A stretch of 36,949 bases of DNA, taken from Opitutia bacterium (GTDB lineage: Bacteria; Verrucomicrobiota; Verrucomicrobiia; Opitutales; T3Sed10-336). Each line of letters begins with the position of its first letter. Position 1 is the stretch's first letter. Location of the stretch: positions 1 to 36,949 of the forward strand of contig PWMU01000180.1 in assembly GCA_003558065.1 (NCBI GenBank). The letters run 5' to 3'. The position numbers were made by a program, and so were the translations under genes. Positions 14,101 through 22,939 of this stretch are shown here, in pieces. The notes under the pieces were generated by a model, which was not told where the DNA came from, did no database searches, and was given only the letters and a program-made list of their open reading frames with translations.

Positions 14101-16230
14101 TTATTTCTTCACAGTTTCCGATGACAGTAATATCCGGGCGTCCACGGCCAGAATTCCTTCTCCCTGGTCATAGACGAACAGGGGATTGATTTCGATGTCC
14201 GCGATGCTGCGAGAGAACGTCACAATCTCCCCCAGCTTCTCGATCACATCCACCAGCATCTCGATTTCCTTCGGCTCTTCGCCGCGAACCCCTAGAAGCA
14301 ATGGAAACCCGCGGAGTTGCTGAAGCATGGCAAACACTTCGTCTCTGGTCAAGGGAGCCGCCGCGAAGGCGACATCCTTGAGGACCTCAACGTACACTCC
14401 TCCCAGACCCGCCATGACGACCGGGCCAAAAACGGGATCCCGGCGCGCGCCAACAATGAGTTCCAGGCCGGGCGGAGCCATGGCGGAAACTTCGACTCCG
14501 GCGATATCGGCGCCGGGATGCCGGCGACGTACGTTTCCAATGATGCCTTCGTAGCCGTTAATCAGTTCCTCTTCATTCTGAAGGCTGAGCGCAACCCCGC
14601 CGACATCCGATTTATGGAGGATGTCCCTGGATACAATCTTGAGCGCGACCGGATATCCCGTAATACCCGCGGCGGAAACAGCTTCCGCGGCCGTCCGTAC
14701 CACGGCTCGGCCGGGCAGTGGAATAGCCGCTGATTCCAGAACACCGGCCGCTTCGTCCGCCAAAAGGAAGTAGCGCTCATGACCGCGAGCCCCTGCGGCA
14801 ATGTCCTCGATCTTTTCAAGAGGCAACCGGGATTGCCGCAAGGCTTCGGCTGGAGAGGGATGAGCCGTGGCATAGCGGTGCAACGCCCCCATACACCGGA
14901 CTGCAGCGTAAACGTCGGAAAAAACCGGTATCCGGGCCTTGCGCAGGCGCGCGCCCGCGGCTTCCGTTTCCTGTCCCCCCATGGTTGAAAAGACGAGCGG
15001 CCGGCCGATTTTTCGGTAATCCTCGAAATGGCGGGTAAAGATGGCCGCAAGGCTCTCTGCGTTGAATACCGCTGTCTCGCAATACAACGCGATCACAGCC
15101 CCGACCTCCGAAAGATTACGAGCCGTTTTCAAAGCCTTCTCGTAGTCTTCAGGTCCGGCCTCTCCGGTCAGATCAAGGGGATTTCGAGCCGATCCGTACG
15201 CCGGTATTATCCCACCAAAATGCTCTTTCAGCGCATTGGGATCGTCGAACAACGGCAATCGGTGTTTTTCGGCGGCGTCGGTTGCGAGCACCCCGATACC
15301 TCCGCCGTTAGTGACGATCAATGTATTATGACAGGGCTTCAGCGGGACGGCGGAAAGAAAACGGCAGAGATCGAATGCTTCGGCGATACTCTCGGCCCTG
15401 AGCGCCCCGCATTGCCTTATAAGGTCATCGAAAACGCGGTCCGCTCCAGCCAGAGATCCGGTGTGGGAGGCTGCGGCAGCCGCACCGCGGTCGGAGCGTC
15501 CCGACTTTATGATTACCACCGGCTTCTTTCCAGTCGCCCGCCGCAATGCCTGCAGGAAGGATTCGCCATCCCTGACCCCTTCCAGATAAATCAATATAAC
15601 CTCCGTATTGGAATCATTACCCAGGTAATCCAGAAGCTCGACCTCGGTCAGGTCCGCCTTGTTGCCGAGCGATACGATCGTTGACAGGCCGAGATTCTCC
15701 AGGGCCGTGCGTCCGATCATGGACAGGCCGAGAGCTCCGCTCTGAGAGACGATGGCGACCCCGCCGGCTTGAATCCGGTCGGGCCCGAACGTGGCGTTGA
15801 GGGAAACGGCCGAGCTGTAAATCCCGAACATATTGGGTCCCAAAACCCGCATTCCGCGCTTTCGCGCATAGGCGACAATTTCCTTCTCCTCCTCCCGTTT
15901 CCCGATCTCCGAGAAACCGGATGCAATGATCAGGCAGTATTTCACGCCCGCTTTACAACAGTCCCTGACCGCCGACATGACGTGGCGGGCCGGCACCGCG
16001 ATGACCGCAATATCAACCGCCCCGGAGATGGCCGCGACACTCGTATGGACAGGCAGGGTGCGAATCTTTCCACCTTTGGGATTTACCGGGTAGACCGAAC
16101 CCGGGAAACCGCCTTCGATTATGTTGTGAAGAATCTTGTAACCTATCTTTCCGGGATCCGAACTGGCGCCCACCAGCGCAATCGAATTCGGGTGAAAAAG
16201 GGTTTCGATATCAATTTTTTCAGCCGTCAT
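14101..16230 (-). CDS. Acetate--CoA ligase (ADP-forming), single-chain alpha-beta fusion
   Basis: 709 residues. Residues 10-140 form the CoA-binding Rossmann domain (LVGASSDPGKIG at 19-30), followed by two succinyl-CoA synthetase-like flavodoxin domains with the phosphorylatable His256 in ASHTGSLAG (phosphohistidine position of ACD enzymes). The C-terminal part from about 480 is an ATP-grasp domain. The enzyme class interconverts acyl-CoA + ADP + Pi with acid + CoA + ATP and can conserve energy during fermentation, or activate acids. The related lysine acetyltransferase Pat has a similar scaffold plus GNAT, but here GNAT is on the neighbouring gene. Its start overlaps the stop of the upstream CoA-transferase gene by four bases (16227-16230). 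Acetate specificity is assumed. Confidence 0.93.
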   Translation of the reverse strand: MTAEKIDIETLFHPNSIALVGASSDPGKIGYKILHNIIEGGFPGSVYPVNPKGGKIRTLPVHTSVAAISGAVDIAVIAVPARHVMSAVRDCCKAGVKYCLIIASGFSEIGKREEEKEIVAYARKRGMRVLGPNMFGIYSSAVSLNATFGPDRIQAGGVAIVSQSGALGLSMIGRTALENLGLSTIVSLGNKADLTEVELLDYLGNDSNTEVILIYLEGVRDGESFLQALRRATGKKPVVIIKSGRSDRGAAAAASHTGSLAGADRVFDDLIRQCGALRAESIAEAFDLCRFLSAVPLKPCHNTLIVTNGGGIGVLATDAAEKHRLPLFDDPNALKEHFGGIIPAYGSARNPLDLTGEAGPEDYEKALKTARNLSEVGAVIALYCETAVFNAESLAAIFTRHFEDYRKIGRPLVFSTMGGQETEAAGARLRKARIPVFSDVYAAVRCMGALHRYATAHPSPAEALRQSRLPLEKIEDIAAGARGHERYFLLADEAAGVLESAAIPLPGRAVVRTAAEAVSAAGITGYPVALKIVSRDILHKSDVGGVALSLQNEEELINGYEGIIGNVRRRHPGADIAGVEVSAMAPPGLELIVGARRDPVFGPVVMAGLGGVYVEVLKDVAFAAAPLTRDEVFAMLQQLRGFPLLLGVRGEEPKEIEMLVDVIEKLGEIVTFSRSIADIEINPLFVYDQGEGILAVDARILLSSETVKK

Positions 16231-18128
16231 TTGGTTTCTCGACCCCTGAAAGCCATCTTCATTTCGTAAACGCCTTCGTCTTTACGTTTCTGTATATCGA
16301 ACCCCATATTTTCAAAGACGTGCATCATCGGATCGTTTTCTATTAGGACTTCGGCGGTGAAGCCGTGCAAACCCCGCTTTCTTGCCAGTTCGTAAAGATA
16401 TTGAAGCAAGGCCGTTCCGATTCCCATATTCTGATAATCATCGCGTACAGCGAGCGCAACTTCGGCTGTATGAGTGGCCTCCTCCACACCATATTGCCCC
16501 ATTCCCAGTATTCGCTCGTTTTCTTCCCCTCCTACTGTCGCAAGTACGATCATTTCGCGGGTATAGTCGATGACGACAAAGTCCTGAAGACGTTCGTGAG
16601 GAATATCCTTGCGAACCGATATGAAACGCCGGTAGAGGCTGGTGTCGGAAAGTGAATAGAAAAAATCTTTGACCAGGGACTCATCGTTTATTCTTACAGG
16701 CCGAAGGCGTATATCCAGTCCCCCTTTCTTGAGGTGACGGTAATGTTCGAGTTCTTCCGGGTACCGCCCTTTCTTTCCGGCGATATAGGCCTGGTCCTGG
16801 TAGATGAGGTTCCGTTGCTTCGCTTCGCGTATCAATTCAGCACGGAAGTCGGGGTGCGCGATGGAAATCAGTTCCATCGCCCGGTCCCTGATATTCTTTC
16901 CATGCAGATAGGCGATTCCGAATTCGCTTACCACATAATGAACATCGCCCCGATGCAATGTGACTCCGGATCCGCTTTCCAGGGCGGGTACGATTCGGGA
17001 GACCTTTCCGTTCTCCGCTGTGGAGGGTATGGCCAGAATTGTTTTGCCCCCCGGGGCCAAATAGGCTCCCCGCATGAAGTCCGTCTGCCCGCCGACTCCG
17101 CTGAAAAAGGCGCCCTTGATCGACTCTGCCGTGGCCTGGCCTGAAAGGTCAATTTCAAGAGCGCTGTTGATTGCGGTCATGTTATTCTGTCTGGCAATGA
17201 TGAGAGGGGCGTTGGTGTAGTCGACCCGGCGAAACTCAATGGAAGGATTATCGTGAAGGACTCGATAGGTTTTTCGATCGGCCATGCAGAATGAAGCGAC
17301 GGTTTTGCCGCGATTGAGGGACTTCCTGGAGTTGTTGATGACTCCCTTTTTCATCAGATTCACAATTCCCGAGGTCAGCAATTCGCTGTGAACGCCGAGG
17401 TCGTTCTTGGACTCAAGGTTGCGGAGGAGCGCATTCGGGATATTCCCGTAGCCAACCTGGATCGTGTCGCCATCCTGTATCAAGCGGGCGCAGTATTCGC
17501 CGATTCGGCGGGAGACGGATGTTTGGGCCGGTTCTTCGATTTCGAACAAAGGTTCGTCAAAGGGTACCGCAAAATCGATATCGTCGAAATGCACGAAAGT
17601 GTCGCCGAGCACACGGGGCATTTCCCGGTTGATTTGAGCTATTACGAGCGCCGCATTCTCGACGGCCGCTTTTACGATATCGACACTGATGCCCAGGCTC
17701 ATGAAGCCGTGGGGATCGGGCAGGGACACTTGAATGAGCGCAACATCGATCGACACGAGTCGATTCTGGAAGAGTTGGGGGATATTGGAGAGAAAGACAG
17801 GAGTATAGTCGGCGGTTCCTTCGTTGACGGCGTGACGCGTCGCATCCGCTATAAAGAAGGAGTTATGGCGAAAATTGTCCTTGAATCGCGTGTCGGCGTA
17901 GGGTGCCACCCCGAGCGACCATACGTGAAAGATTTCCGCACCGAAAAAAGCTTTTGGATGGGCGTCAACGTAGTCGACCAGGGACCTGACCAGGTGCTGC
18001 GGCTCGCCGCAGCCGGTGCCAACAAAGATTCGGTTTCCGCGGCGGATGTGGCCGAAAATGAATTCGGGGGTGGCGAACTTTTCCCGGTATCGTTGGCGAA
18101 TGCGCTCCGGAATGCGGTTCGACTTCAT
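16227..18128 (-). CDS. Acetyl-CoA hydrolase/CoA-transferase fused to a C-terminal GNAT acetyltransferase domain
   Basis: 633 residues, first gene of the operon. Residues 1-440 form a class I CoA-transferase/acetyl-CoA hydrolase: the GYGNIPNALL segment (226-235), Glu249 in GVHSEL as the expected glutamyl-CoA thioester residue, and a later SGVGGQTDFMRG glycine motif. From about 468 to 625 is a GNAT N-acetyltransferase domain with the acetyl-CoA pyrophosphate loop QNMGIG. This fusion is known in databases as a bifunctional arrangement. The likely reaction is CoA transfer between acetyl-CoA and another acid; the GNAT part may acetylate proteins, perhaps its own operon partners. No export signal. 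The stop overlaps the next gene's ATG by four bases, and a 459-base region separates it from the divergent FAD monooxygenase. Confidence 0.92.
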   Translation of the reverse strand: MKSNRIPERIRQRYREKFATPEFIFGHIRRGNRIFVGTGCGEPQHLVRSLVDYVDAHPKAFFGAEIFHVWSLGVAPYADTRFKDNFRHNSFFIADATRHAVNEGTADYTPVFLSNIPQLFQNRLVSIDVALIQVSLPDPHGFMSLGISVDIVKAAVENAALVIAQINREMPRVLGDTFVHFDDIDFAVPFDEPLFEIEEPAQTSVSRRIGEYCARLIQDGDTIQVGYGNIPNALLRNLESKNDLGVHSELLTSGIVNLMKKGVINNSRKSLNRGKTVASFCMADRKTYRVLHDNPSIEFRRVDYTNAPLIIARQNNMTAINSALEIDLSGQATAESIKGAFFSGVGGQTDFMRGAYLAPGGKTILAIPSTAENGKVSRIVPALESGSGVTLHRGDVHYVVSEFGIAYLHGKNIRDRAMELISIAHPDFRAELIREAKQRNLIYQDQAYIAGKKGRYPEELEHYRHLKKGGLDIRLRPVRINDESLVKDFFYSLSDTSLYRRFISVRKDIPHERLQDFVVIDYTREMIVLATVGGEENERILGMGQYGVEEATHTAEVALAVRDDYQNMGIGTALLQYLYELARKRGLHGFTAEVLIENDPMMHVFENMGFDIQKRKDEGVYEMKMAFRGRETK

Positions 18129-18587
18129 AACGACTTTGCCGGAAAAGGCAATCCGCAGCCGCGGGTTTCAACGTGGAGATTGCGGGAATGTGAGAGACAG
18201 CCGGTTTGGGGAGCTTCCCGCCGCCATCGTTTGTGGAGCGTGCCGGCGGCAGCATTCATGTGAGGAGTCGGGACCCGCCGGACTGCGCTTTTGAGCAACG
18301 CGGAACCCCGACTTCCTGCAATAGGTTTCATGACTACTTTGAGGTACTTCATCAGAGCGAAACAGTCAATGATCTTCGACACGGCGACAAAGCTATTGCG
18401 CAAATTGGCGGCTGGAAGGTGTGTTGCGCAGCAATGAGCGGCGAACACGTCGAAGTCCGTGCGGGGGCGGAATCCGCAGAGTATTCGGCAACAGATGCGT
18501 GGGTTATTAAGGGGAAAACAAGGTATGCTTGGGCAATGTCGTAATTCGGGCGACAGAGGCGGCAAAATTTACAGACGGGAGCTTTTT
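18129..18587. other. Intergenic region between divergent CoA operon and FAD monooxygenase
   Basis: This 459-base stretch holds no gene I can support. Reading frames across it have no recognisable domain and no good ribosome site. It must contain the promoters of two divergent transcripts, but no convincing -35/-10 pair or FNR-type palindrome was found. Just before the monooxygenase start there is GGGAG (18577-18581), its ribosome-binding site. Confidence 0.5.
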
Positions 18588-19901
18588 ATGAAAAAGGCAA
18601 GAAACGTGGAGGTGTTGATTGTCGGTGCCGGGCCTGTTGGGCTCTTTGCGGCATTGATTCTCGCCCGGAGAGGTGTTGACGTGGAGATCATCGACTCTCA
18701 GGCTCATGGGAGCGCTCACAGCTACGCGCTGACAGTGCATTCACAGACCCTGGGGATGCTGGAGGAGTACGGGTTGCTCGAACAGGTGCTTCAGGGGGCG
18801 CGGAAGGTATCCCGGATTGATTACTTTCAGGGACGGAACCGCACCGGCGGTATCGATTTGCGTTCCACTTCTCTGAGGATTCCGTACGTGGCTGTGGTGG
18901 GGCAGAATCACCTGGAAGCGGTGCTCGAAGACGCTCTTGAGCAAGCCGGTGTACGCGTGCAGTGGAAGCATCGGGCGGCGCAGGTGAAGCAGGATGCCGA
19001 CCGGGTTTATGTTAGCGGGGACGAGCTCGAGGAGAGTGTCATCGGCTATGCGGTGGCTCACGGCGAAGGCATTGTGCGCAGGCGCCGGGAGTACACCGCG
19101 TCACTGTTGCTCGGTGCGGACGGGTACAACTCGTTTGTGCGTCGCAGCCTGAATATCGCGTTTCCGGAAGTCGGTTCCCCTGAGGATTACGCGGTGTTCC
19201 AGTTCGACACTTTGTGCGGTGAATGCGATGCGGTGCAGATCGTGGAGAAGGAGGGACTGGTCAATGTTCGTTGGCCGATCGGAGCGAACGGATGCCGATG
19301 GACCTTTGAACTGGCCGGTGAGGGAACGCCTCCGGAGTACCTGAGGAGGAAGGATCCGAATCTGGTGCAGAGGATTGATCATACCGCGACCGGGCCGCTT
19401 GATGAAGCCAGGCTGCAGGAATTGCTGGCCGAACGGGTTCCCTGGTGCCCGGCAAAGGTGGAAAACGAATACTGGAACCTCTGGGCCCGGTTTGAGCGCC
19501 GCCTCGCGGAGCGCTTCGGAGAAGGGCGGGTATGGCTGGCCGGCGATGCCGGACACCTGAGTGCGCCGGTGGGCGTGCAAAGCATGAACGTCGGACTGAC
19601 GGAGGTTTGCGATCTGGCCGAACGCCTGGCGGAGGTGGTGAATACGGGAGCCTCCCTGGAAACCCTTGAAGCCTACAACGAGGACCGCTTGTCCGAGTGG
19701 TCGTTTCTGCAAGGGTTGAACGGGGGATTGGAGCCGATGCCCGGCGCCGAGCCCGCCCTGGTCGACACGCGCGCCCGCTTGCTGTCATGGCTCCCGGCCT
19801 CGGGGCCCGATCTGGAGGTGTTTGCCGGGGCTTTGGGATTCAAGCTATCGGGATGGTCGCCGCGCCCCCGTGCCGAGAAAGCCAAGAGCGGCGCCGCTTA
19901 G
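18588..19901 (+). CDS. FAD-dependent aromatic-ring monooxygenase (PHBH/UbiH fold)
   Basis: The ATG at 18588 has GGGAG six bases upstream and begins just before the dinucleotide-binding motif; longer in-frame starts add unrelated residues. The protein has 437 residues. IVGAGPVGLFAALILARRG (11-29) is the GxGxxG FAD site, with Asp36 ending the second strand; LLGADGYNSFVR is the DG motif; LAGDAGHLSAPVG is the GD motif that also binds FAD. These three in order define the p-hydroxybenzoate hydroxylase-like flavin monooxygenases, which insert one oxygen using NAD(P)H. No membrane segment. It stands alone, divergent from the CoA operon and convergent with fabV (32-base gap). The substrate is unknown: quinone, polyketide or phenolic compounds are all possible. 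Confidence 0.88.
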   Translation: MKKARNVEVLIVGAGPVGLFAALILARRGVDVEIIDSQAHGSAHSYALTVHSQTLGMLEEYGLLEQVLQGARKVSRIDYFQGRNRTGGIDLRSTSLRIPYVAVVGQNHLEAVLEDALEQAGVRVQWKHRAAQVKQDADRVYVSGDELEESVIGYAVAHGEGIVRRRREYTASLLLGADGYNSFVRRSLNIAFPEVGSPEDYAVFQFDTLCGECDAVQIVEKEGLVNVRWPIGANGCRWTFELAGEGTPPEYLRRKDPNLVQRIDHTATGPLDEARLQELLAERVPWCPAKVENEYWNLWARFERRLAERFGEGRVWLAGDAGHLSAPVGVQSMNVGLTEVCDLAERLAEVVNTGASLETLEAYNEDRLSEWSFLQGLNGGLEPMPGAEPALVDTRARLLSWLPASGPDLEVFAGALGFKLSGWSPRPRAEKAKSGAA

Positions 19902-19933
19902 TCCGTGATTTTCGAACGGATCGATTGGCATGA

Positions 19934-21118
19934 TTATCGGGCCGGTACCAGCAGGTCCGTTTCACGTTCGTAGTCGATTCCCGCCAACCCGAAACCGAAG
20001 AGTTTCAGGAACTCGTTACGATAGCCTTCGATGTCGGAAAGCTCGGTCAGGTTCCCGGTGGTGACTTCCTTCCAGATCCGTGCCACCTCATCCTGTACAT
20101 CCGCTCGCATTTCGCGCTCGTCCAGCCGTATCCGCCCCTCTTCATCGAATTCGAGGGCGCCTCCGTGATAAAGGCGGTCGGCGAAAAGGCGGTGCACCTG
20201 TTCGATGCAGCCTTCGTGAAGGCCTTTTGCTTTCATCACTTTAAAAAGGATTGCGATATAGAGAGGGACCACGGGAATCGCCGAGCTGGCCTGGGTCACG
20301 ACCGCCTTGTTGATGGAAACGCGGGCGCGTCCGTTCAGCGGCTTCAGGAGGTCCTCGATCCGTTGAGCACGATGCAGAAGGTCGGCCTTTGCCCCGCCAA
20401 TGGTTCCATTGTGGTATATCGGCCAGGTGACTTCGGGGCCGATGTAGGAGTAGGCGAGGGTGGCGGCTTCCGGAGCGAGCAGGTTGGCCTCGGCGAGTGC
20501 CCGGATCCACAGCTCCCAATCCTCCCCGCCCATGACGGCCACCGTATCCTCGATTTCCTCCTGGCTTGCGGGTTCCAGTGTCACATCGTGGACGATGCCT
20601 TTGTCGACATCGACGGTTTTGTCCGTGAAAGACCGGCCGATGGGTTTGATGACGGATTTGTGCGTCCATCCCGTTTCAGGATGGGTTCGGCGGGGTGAAG
20701 CCAGGCTGTAGACGACCAGATCGACCGAACCGAGTTCCCTTGATATCAGGTCGATAACCTCTTTCTTTACCCCCGTCGAGAAGGCGTCGCCATTGACACT
20801 GCCGGCGTAGAGTCCTTCATTCCGCGCCAACTGCTCAAAGGCGGCCATATTGTACCAGCCGGCGGTGGCCGGTTTGCCTTCGGCGGGCGGACGTTCGAGG
20901 TAGACACCGACCGTATTGGCATGGGAGCCGAATGCCGCGGCAATCCGAGAAGAAAGACCGTAGCCGGCGGAGGATCCGATCACGAGAACATTACGCGGCC
21001 CGTTTTCGAGGCGGCCTTTACCGCGGACGTAGTCAATCTCCTCCCGGACATGCGCGGCGCAACCATCAGGATGGGCTGTGACACACACAAACCCGCGAAC
21101 TTTAGGTCGAATAATCAT
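19934..21118 (-). CDS. fabV: Trans-2-enoyl-ACP/CoA reductase FabV
   Basis: 394 residues, the usual FabV size. GSSAGYG (48-54) is the NADH-binding motif, and Tyr235 and Lys244 form the Y-X8-K catalytic pair (YHNGTIGGAK) in the same positions as reported for Burkholderia FabV. The enzyme reduces the double bond of trans-2-enoyl-ACP (or CoA) with NADH in the last step of fatty-acid elongation and is naturally insensitive to triclosan. The gene starts 6 bases after the stop of the nitronate monooxygenase-like gene, so the two form an operon. An exact FNR-type palindrome lies upstream of that operon. Confidence 0.96.
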   Translation of the reverse strand: MIIRPKVRGFVCVTAHPDGCAAHVREEIDYVRGKGRLENGPRNVLVIGSSAGYGLSSRIAAAFGSHANTVGVYLERPPAEGKPATAGWYNMAAFEQLARNEGLYAGSVNGDAFSTGVKKEVIDLISRELGSVDLVVYSLASPRRTHPETGWTHKSVIKPIGRSFTDKTVDVDKGIVHDVTLEPASQEEIEDTVAVMGGEDWELWIRALAEANLLAPEAATLAYSYIGPEVTWPIYHNGTIGGAKADLLHRAQRIEDLLKPLNGRARVSINKAVVTQASSAIPVVPLYIAILFKVMKAKGLHEGCIEQVHRLFADRLYHGGALEFDEEGRIRLDEREMRADVQDEVARIWKEVTTGNLTELSDIEGYRNEFLKLFGFGLAGIDYERETDLLVPAR

Positions 21119-21124
21119 CGGTTT

Positions 21125-22591
21125 CTAAATCGTGTTGTGTTGGGCGAGACTTGCGGATTCGGCACGCTCCCGGTCGCCGTTCATGAGACGGTTGACGACA
21201 TCCATGGCGGAGTACGAGCTGCGGCCCGGCTGGAGAAATTCGGCGACGAGGGAAGCGTCGTCTCCTGCCGTGACGAGCGCAGGTTCCGCTTCTCCTGTCT
21301 CCAGGGTCTGGCCCAGACCGATAGTACCCAGCAGGCCATTACACACGCATTTGCGTCCCTCGGTCTCCGCCAGGGTGCCGCCCTTTTTGAGATAATCCTC
21401 TTCCGGTTCCCCGGGGCAGCGGTAGCCGACGGTTCCGTCCGGACGGCGATAAGCGCGACGCAGATAGCCCAGGTCGCACTTTTTCGGCCTCGCCTCGAAG
21501 ACCTCTCTTTCCGAAAGCGTTCCGCTCATCTGCACGACCTTCAGAGGGAATCCGGTCGGAGACGCGTAAGGATCGGTGAAGACGCGGGTCTGACCTTTGA
21601 TGCTGAGCCGGATGGTTTCCGCTTTGATATCGGGCCGGATACCCGACTCTTCGCAAAAGGCGAACGCCGTTCCCACCTGGATTCCGGCTGCGCCGAGATC
21701 GAGGGCTTCGCTGAGTTTACCGGGCCGCCCGTAGGCGCCGGCCAGCCAGAACGGCAATCCCAGATTCCGGATCTTGTCGATTTCGGGAACGTCGCGCGCG
21801 CTGTAGACCGGTTCACCTTCCGGTGTCAGTTGCAGCGGGCCGCGGGGCGGGGCATTGTGACCTCCGGCCGCCGTTCCTTCCACGATGAACCCGTCGACTT
21901 TTCCTTCCGCTTTGCGGGCCAGCGTGGTTGCCAGGGCGGAGGAACTGACGATTCCGAGGAATTTCGGCCGCTTCAGGCTGGGCAGCGAGCCGCCCCGGAA
22001 CTCTACCGGATCAAAGGTGGTGGTGAACTTCTCGCCCGGCAGGGCCCCGTCCACGTCGAGGTTCAACGCGACTTTTTCGTGGCTGGCCAGGCGGTCGAGA
22101 ACCCCGGGAATCGTCCGGGGAATACCGGCGCCCATCAGTACGTAATCGACTCCCGCCAGCATGCTGCCGAAGAGGGTTGCCAGGGTGGGAAGCTGGATCT
22201 TTTCGAGGAGGTTGATGCCGACGGGGCCCGTGTTCTTTTCTTTGGCCAGAAAGACTTCCGTAAAGCTGGCCAGCACGGTGAGCTCGAGCAGGTTCCGGGA
22301 GGGGCGCATGCCTGGCATGGGATTGAGCTTGAAGGTGGGGTTCCCGGAGTTGCCGTCGGCCTGAAAATACTTTTCCCAGACGCGCGCGGCGATCTCGGGA
22401 TGGGGAAACGCCTTCAGCGCCCGGCGAAGATGGTCCCCCTCGTCACCCCGTTGAAGGCGCCGCGCGAAGATGGTGGCGATCGCCGTCCCTGCTACCACCC
22501 CCATGTTCCCCGTTTCAGAGACGGCGCGCGCCAGCGGCCAGCCTGAAACGCCCGCGCCCATGCCGCCTTGAATAATCATCGGTAATTGCAT
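21125..22591 (-). CDS. Nitronate monooxygenase / 2-nitropropane dioxygenase-like FMN enzyme
   Basis: 488 residues; the start has GGAAAG eight bases upstream. The N-terminus IIQGGMGAGVSGWPLA is the first FMN-barrel segment of the NMO/FabK/PfaD family. GGHNAPP (243-249) holds the family's active-site histidine region, and the AAGIQVGTAF segment binds the FMN phosphate. The C-terminal third contains KKCD, RCPG and KCVC cysteines, possibly a small metal or disulfide site. Family members oxidise alkyl nitronates or, as FabK/PfaD, reduce enoyl-ACP. The operon partner is FabV, so an enoyl reductase or fatty-acid-related role competes with nitronate detoxification. This long version is larger than FabK (about 310-320 residues). 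Confidence 0.85.
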   Translation of the reverse strand: MQLPMIIQGGMGAGVSGWPLARAVSETGNMGVVAGTAIATIFARRLQRGDEGDHLRRALKAFPHPEIAARVWEKYFQADGNSGNPTFKLNPMPGMRPSRNLLELTVLASFTEVFLAKEKNTGPVGINLLEKIQLPTLATLFGSMLAGVDYVLMGAGIPRTIPGVLDRLASHEKVALNLDVDGALPGEKFTTTFDPVEFRGGSLPSLKRPKFLGIVSSSALATTLARKAEGKVDGFIVEGTAAGGHNAPPRGPLQLTPEGEPVYSARDVPEIDKIRNLGLPFWLAGAYGRPGKLSEALDLGAAGIQVGTAFAFCEESGIRPDIKAETIRLSIKGQTRVFTDPYASPTGFPLKVVQMSGTLSEREVFEARPKKCDLGYLRRAYRRPDGTVGYRCPGEPEEDYLKKGGTLAETEGRKCVCNGLLGTIGLGQTLETGEAEPALVTAGDDASLVAEFLQPGRSSYSAMDVVNRLMNGDRERAESASLAQHNTI

Positions 22592-22939
22592 CCGGTCATC
22601 TTTCCACGTTTTCGAACGGAGGGAAAGGACAATGAGCCCGGGAGTTGATTTGAATCAAACCATCCGAAGTTCTCCGCCGGCGCCGCGAATGGCTGTCGAC
22701 TGGCAAAAGCACGATTTGCCGTGGATCGAACAAGGGGTGCGCGGACATTTTTAGTCGCGGGGAGTAGTGTGGAATTTCACTCCGGATGTGATGATTCACA
22801 CGGAACTCAGGTTTATTCAGACGTGCAGGACAAAGGAAACATTGCCAACCCCTTCCGCCCGGAACTTGTCGCGGGGATCCGCAAGGGCCGATCAGGCCCC
22901 TGATAATTGCTTCGCGTTTCAAAAGGGCGATTCACCCTC
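22592..22939. other. Intergenic region between divergent NMO-fabV operon and radical SAM gene
   Basis: This 348-base stretch has no supportable gene. It holds the ribosome site of the NMO-like gene (GGAAAG on the minus strand), an exact FNR-type palindrome at 22645-22658, and the start region of the B12-binding radical SAM gene. Between about 22700 and 22930 nothing further was recognised. Confidence 0.5.
22645..22658 (-). promoter_or_regulatory. Exact FNR/DNR-type palindrome upstream of the NMO-fabV operon
   Basis: TTGAT-TTGA-ATCAA is a perfect match to the FNR-family consensus and is nearly fully palindromic. At equal base frequencies an exact match would be expected about 0.04 times in a window of this size. 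The centre is 60.5 bases upstream of the NMO ATG, which is compatible with an activating site near -41 and a leader of about 20 bases, although no good -10 hexamer was seen at that distance. It is 281 bases from the divergent radical SAM gene. Confidence 0.65.

Noticed and set aside
18206-18544. 112-codon frame in the gap before the FAD monooxygenase
   Set aside because: No domain, no convincing ribosome site and composition not protein-like.
20921-22546. 541-codon plus-strand frame opposite fabV and the nitronate monooxygenase-like gene
   Set aside because: Both opposite genes have full catalytic motifs; the plus-strand translation shows no domain or ribosome site and is an antisense shadow.
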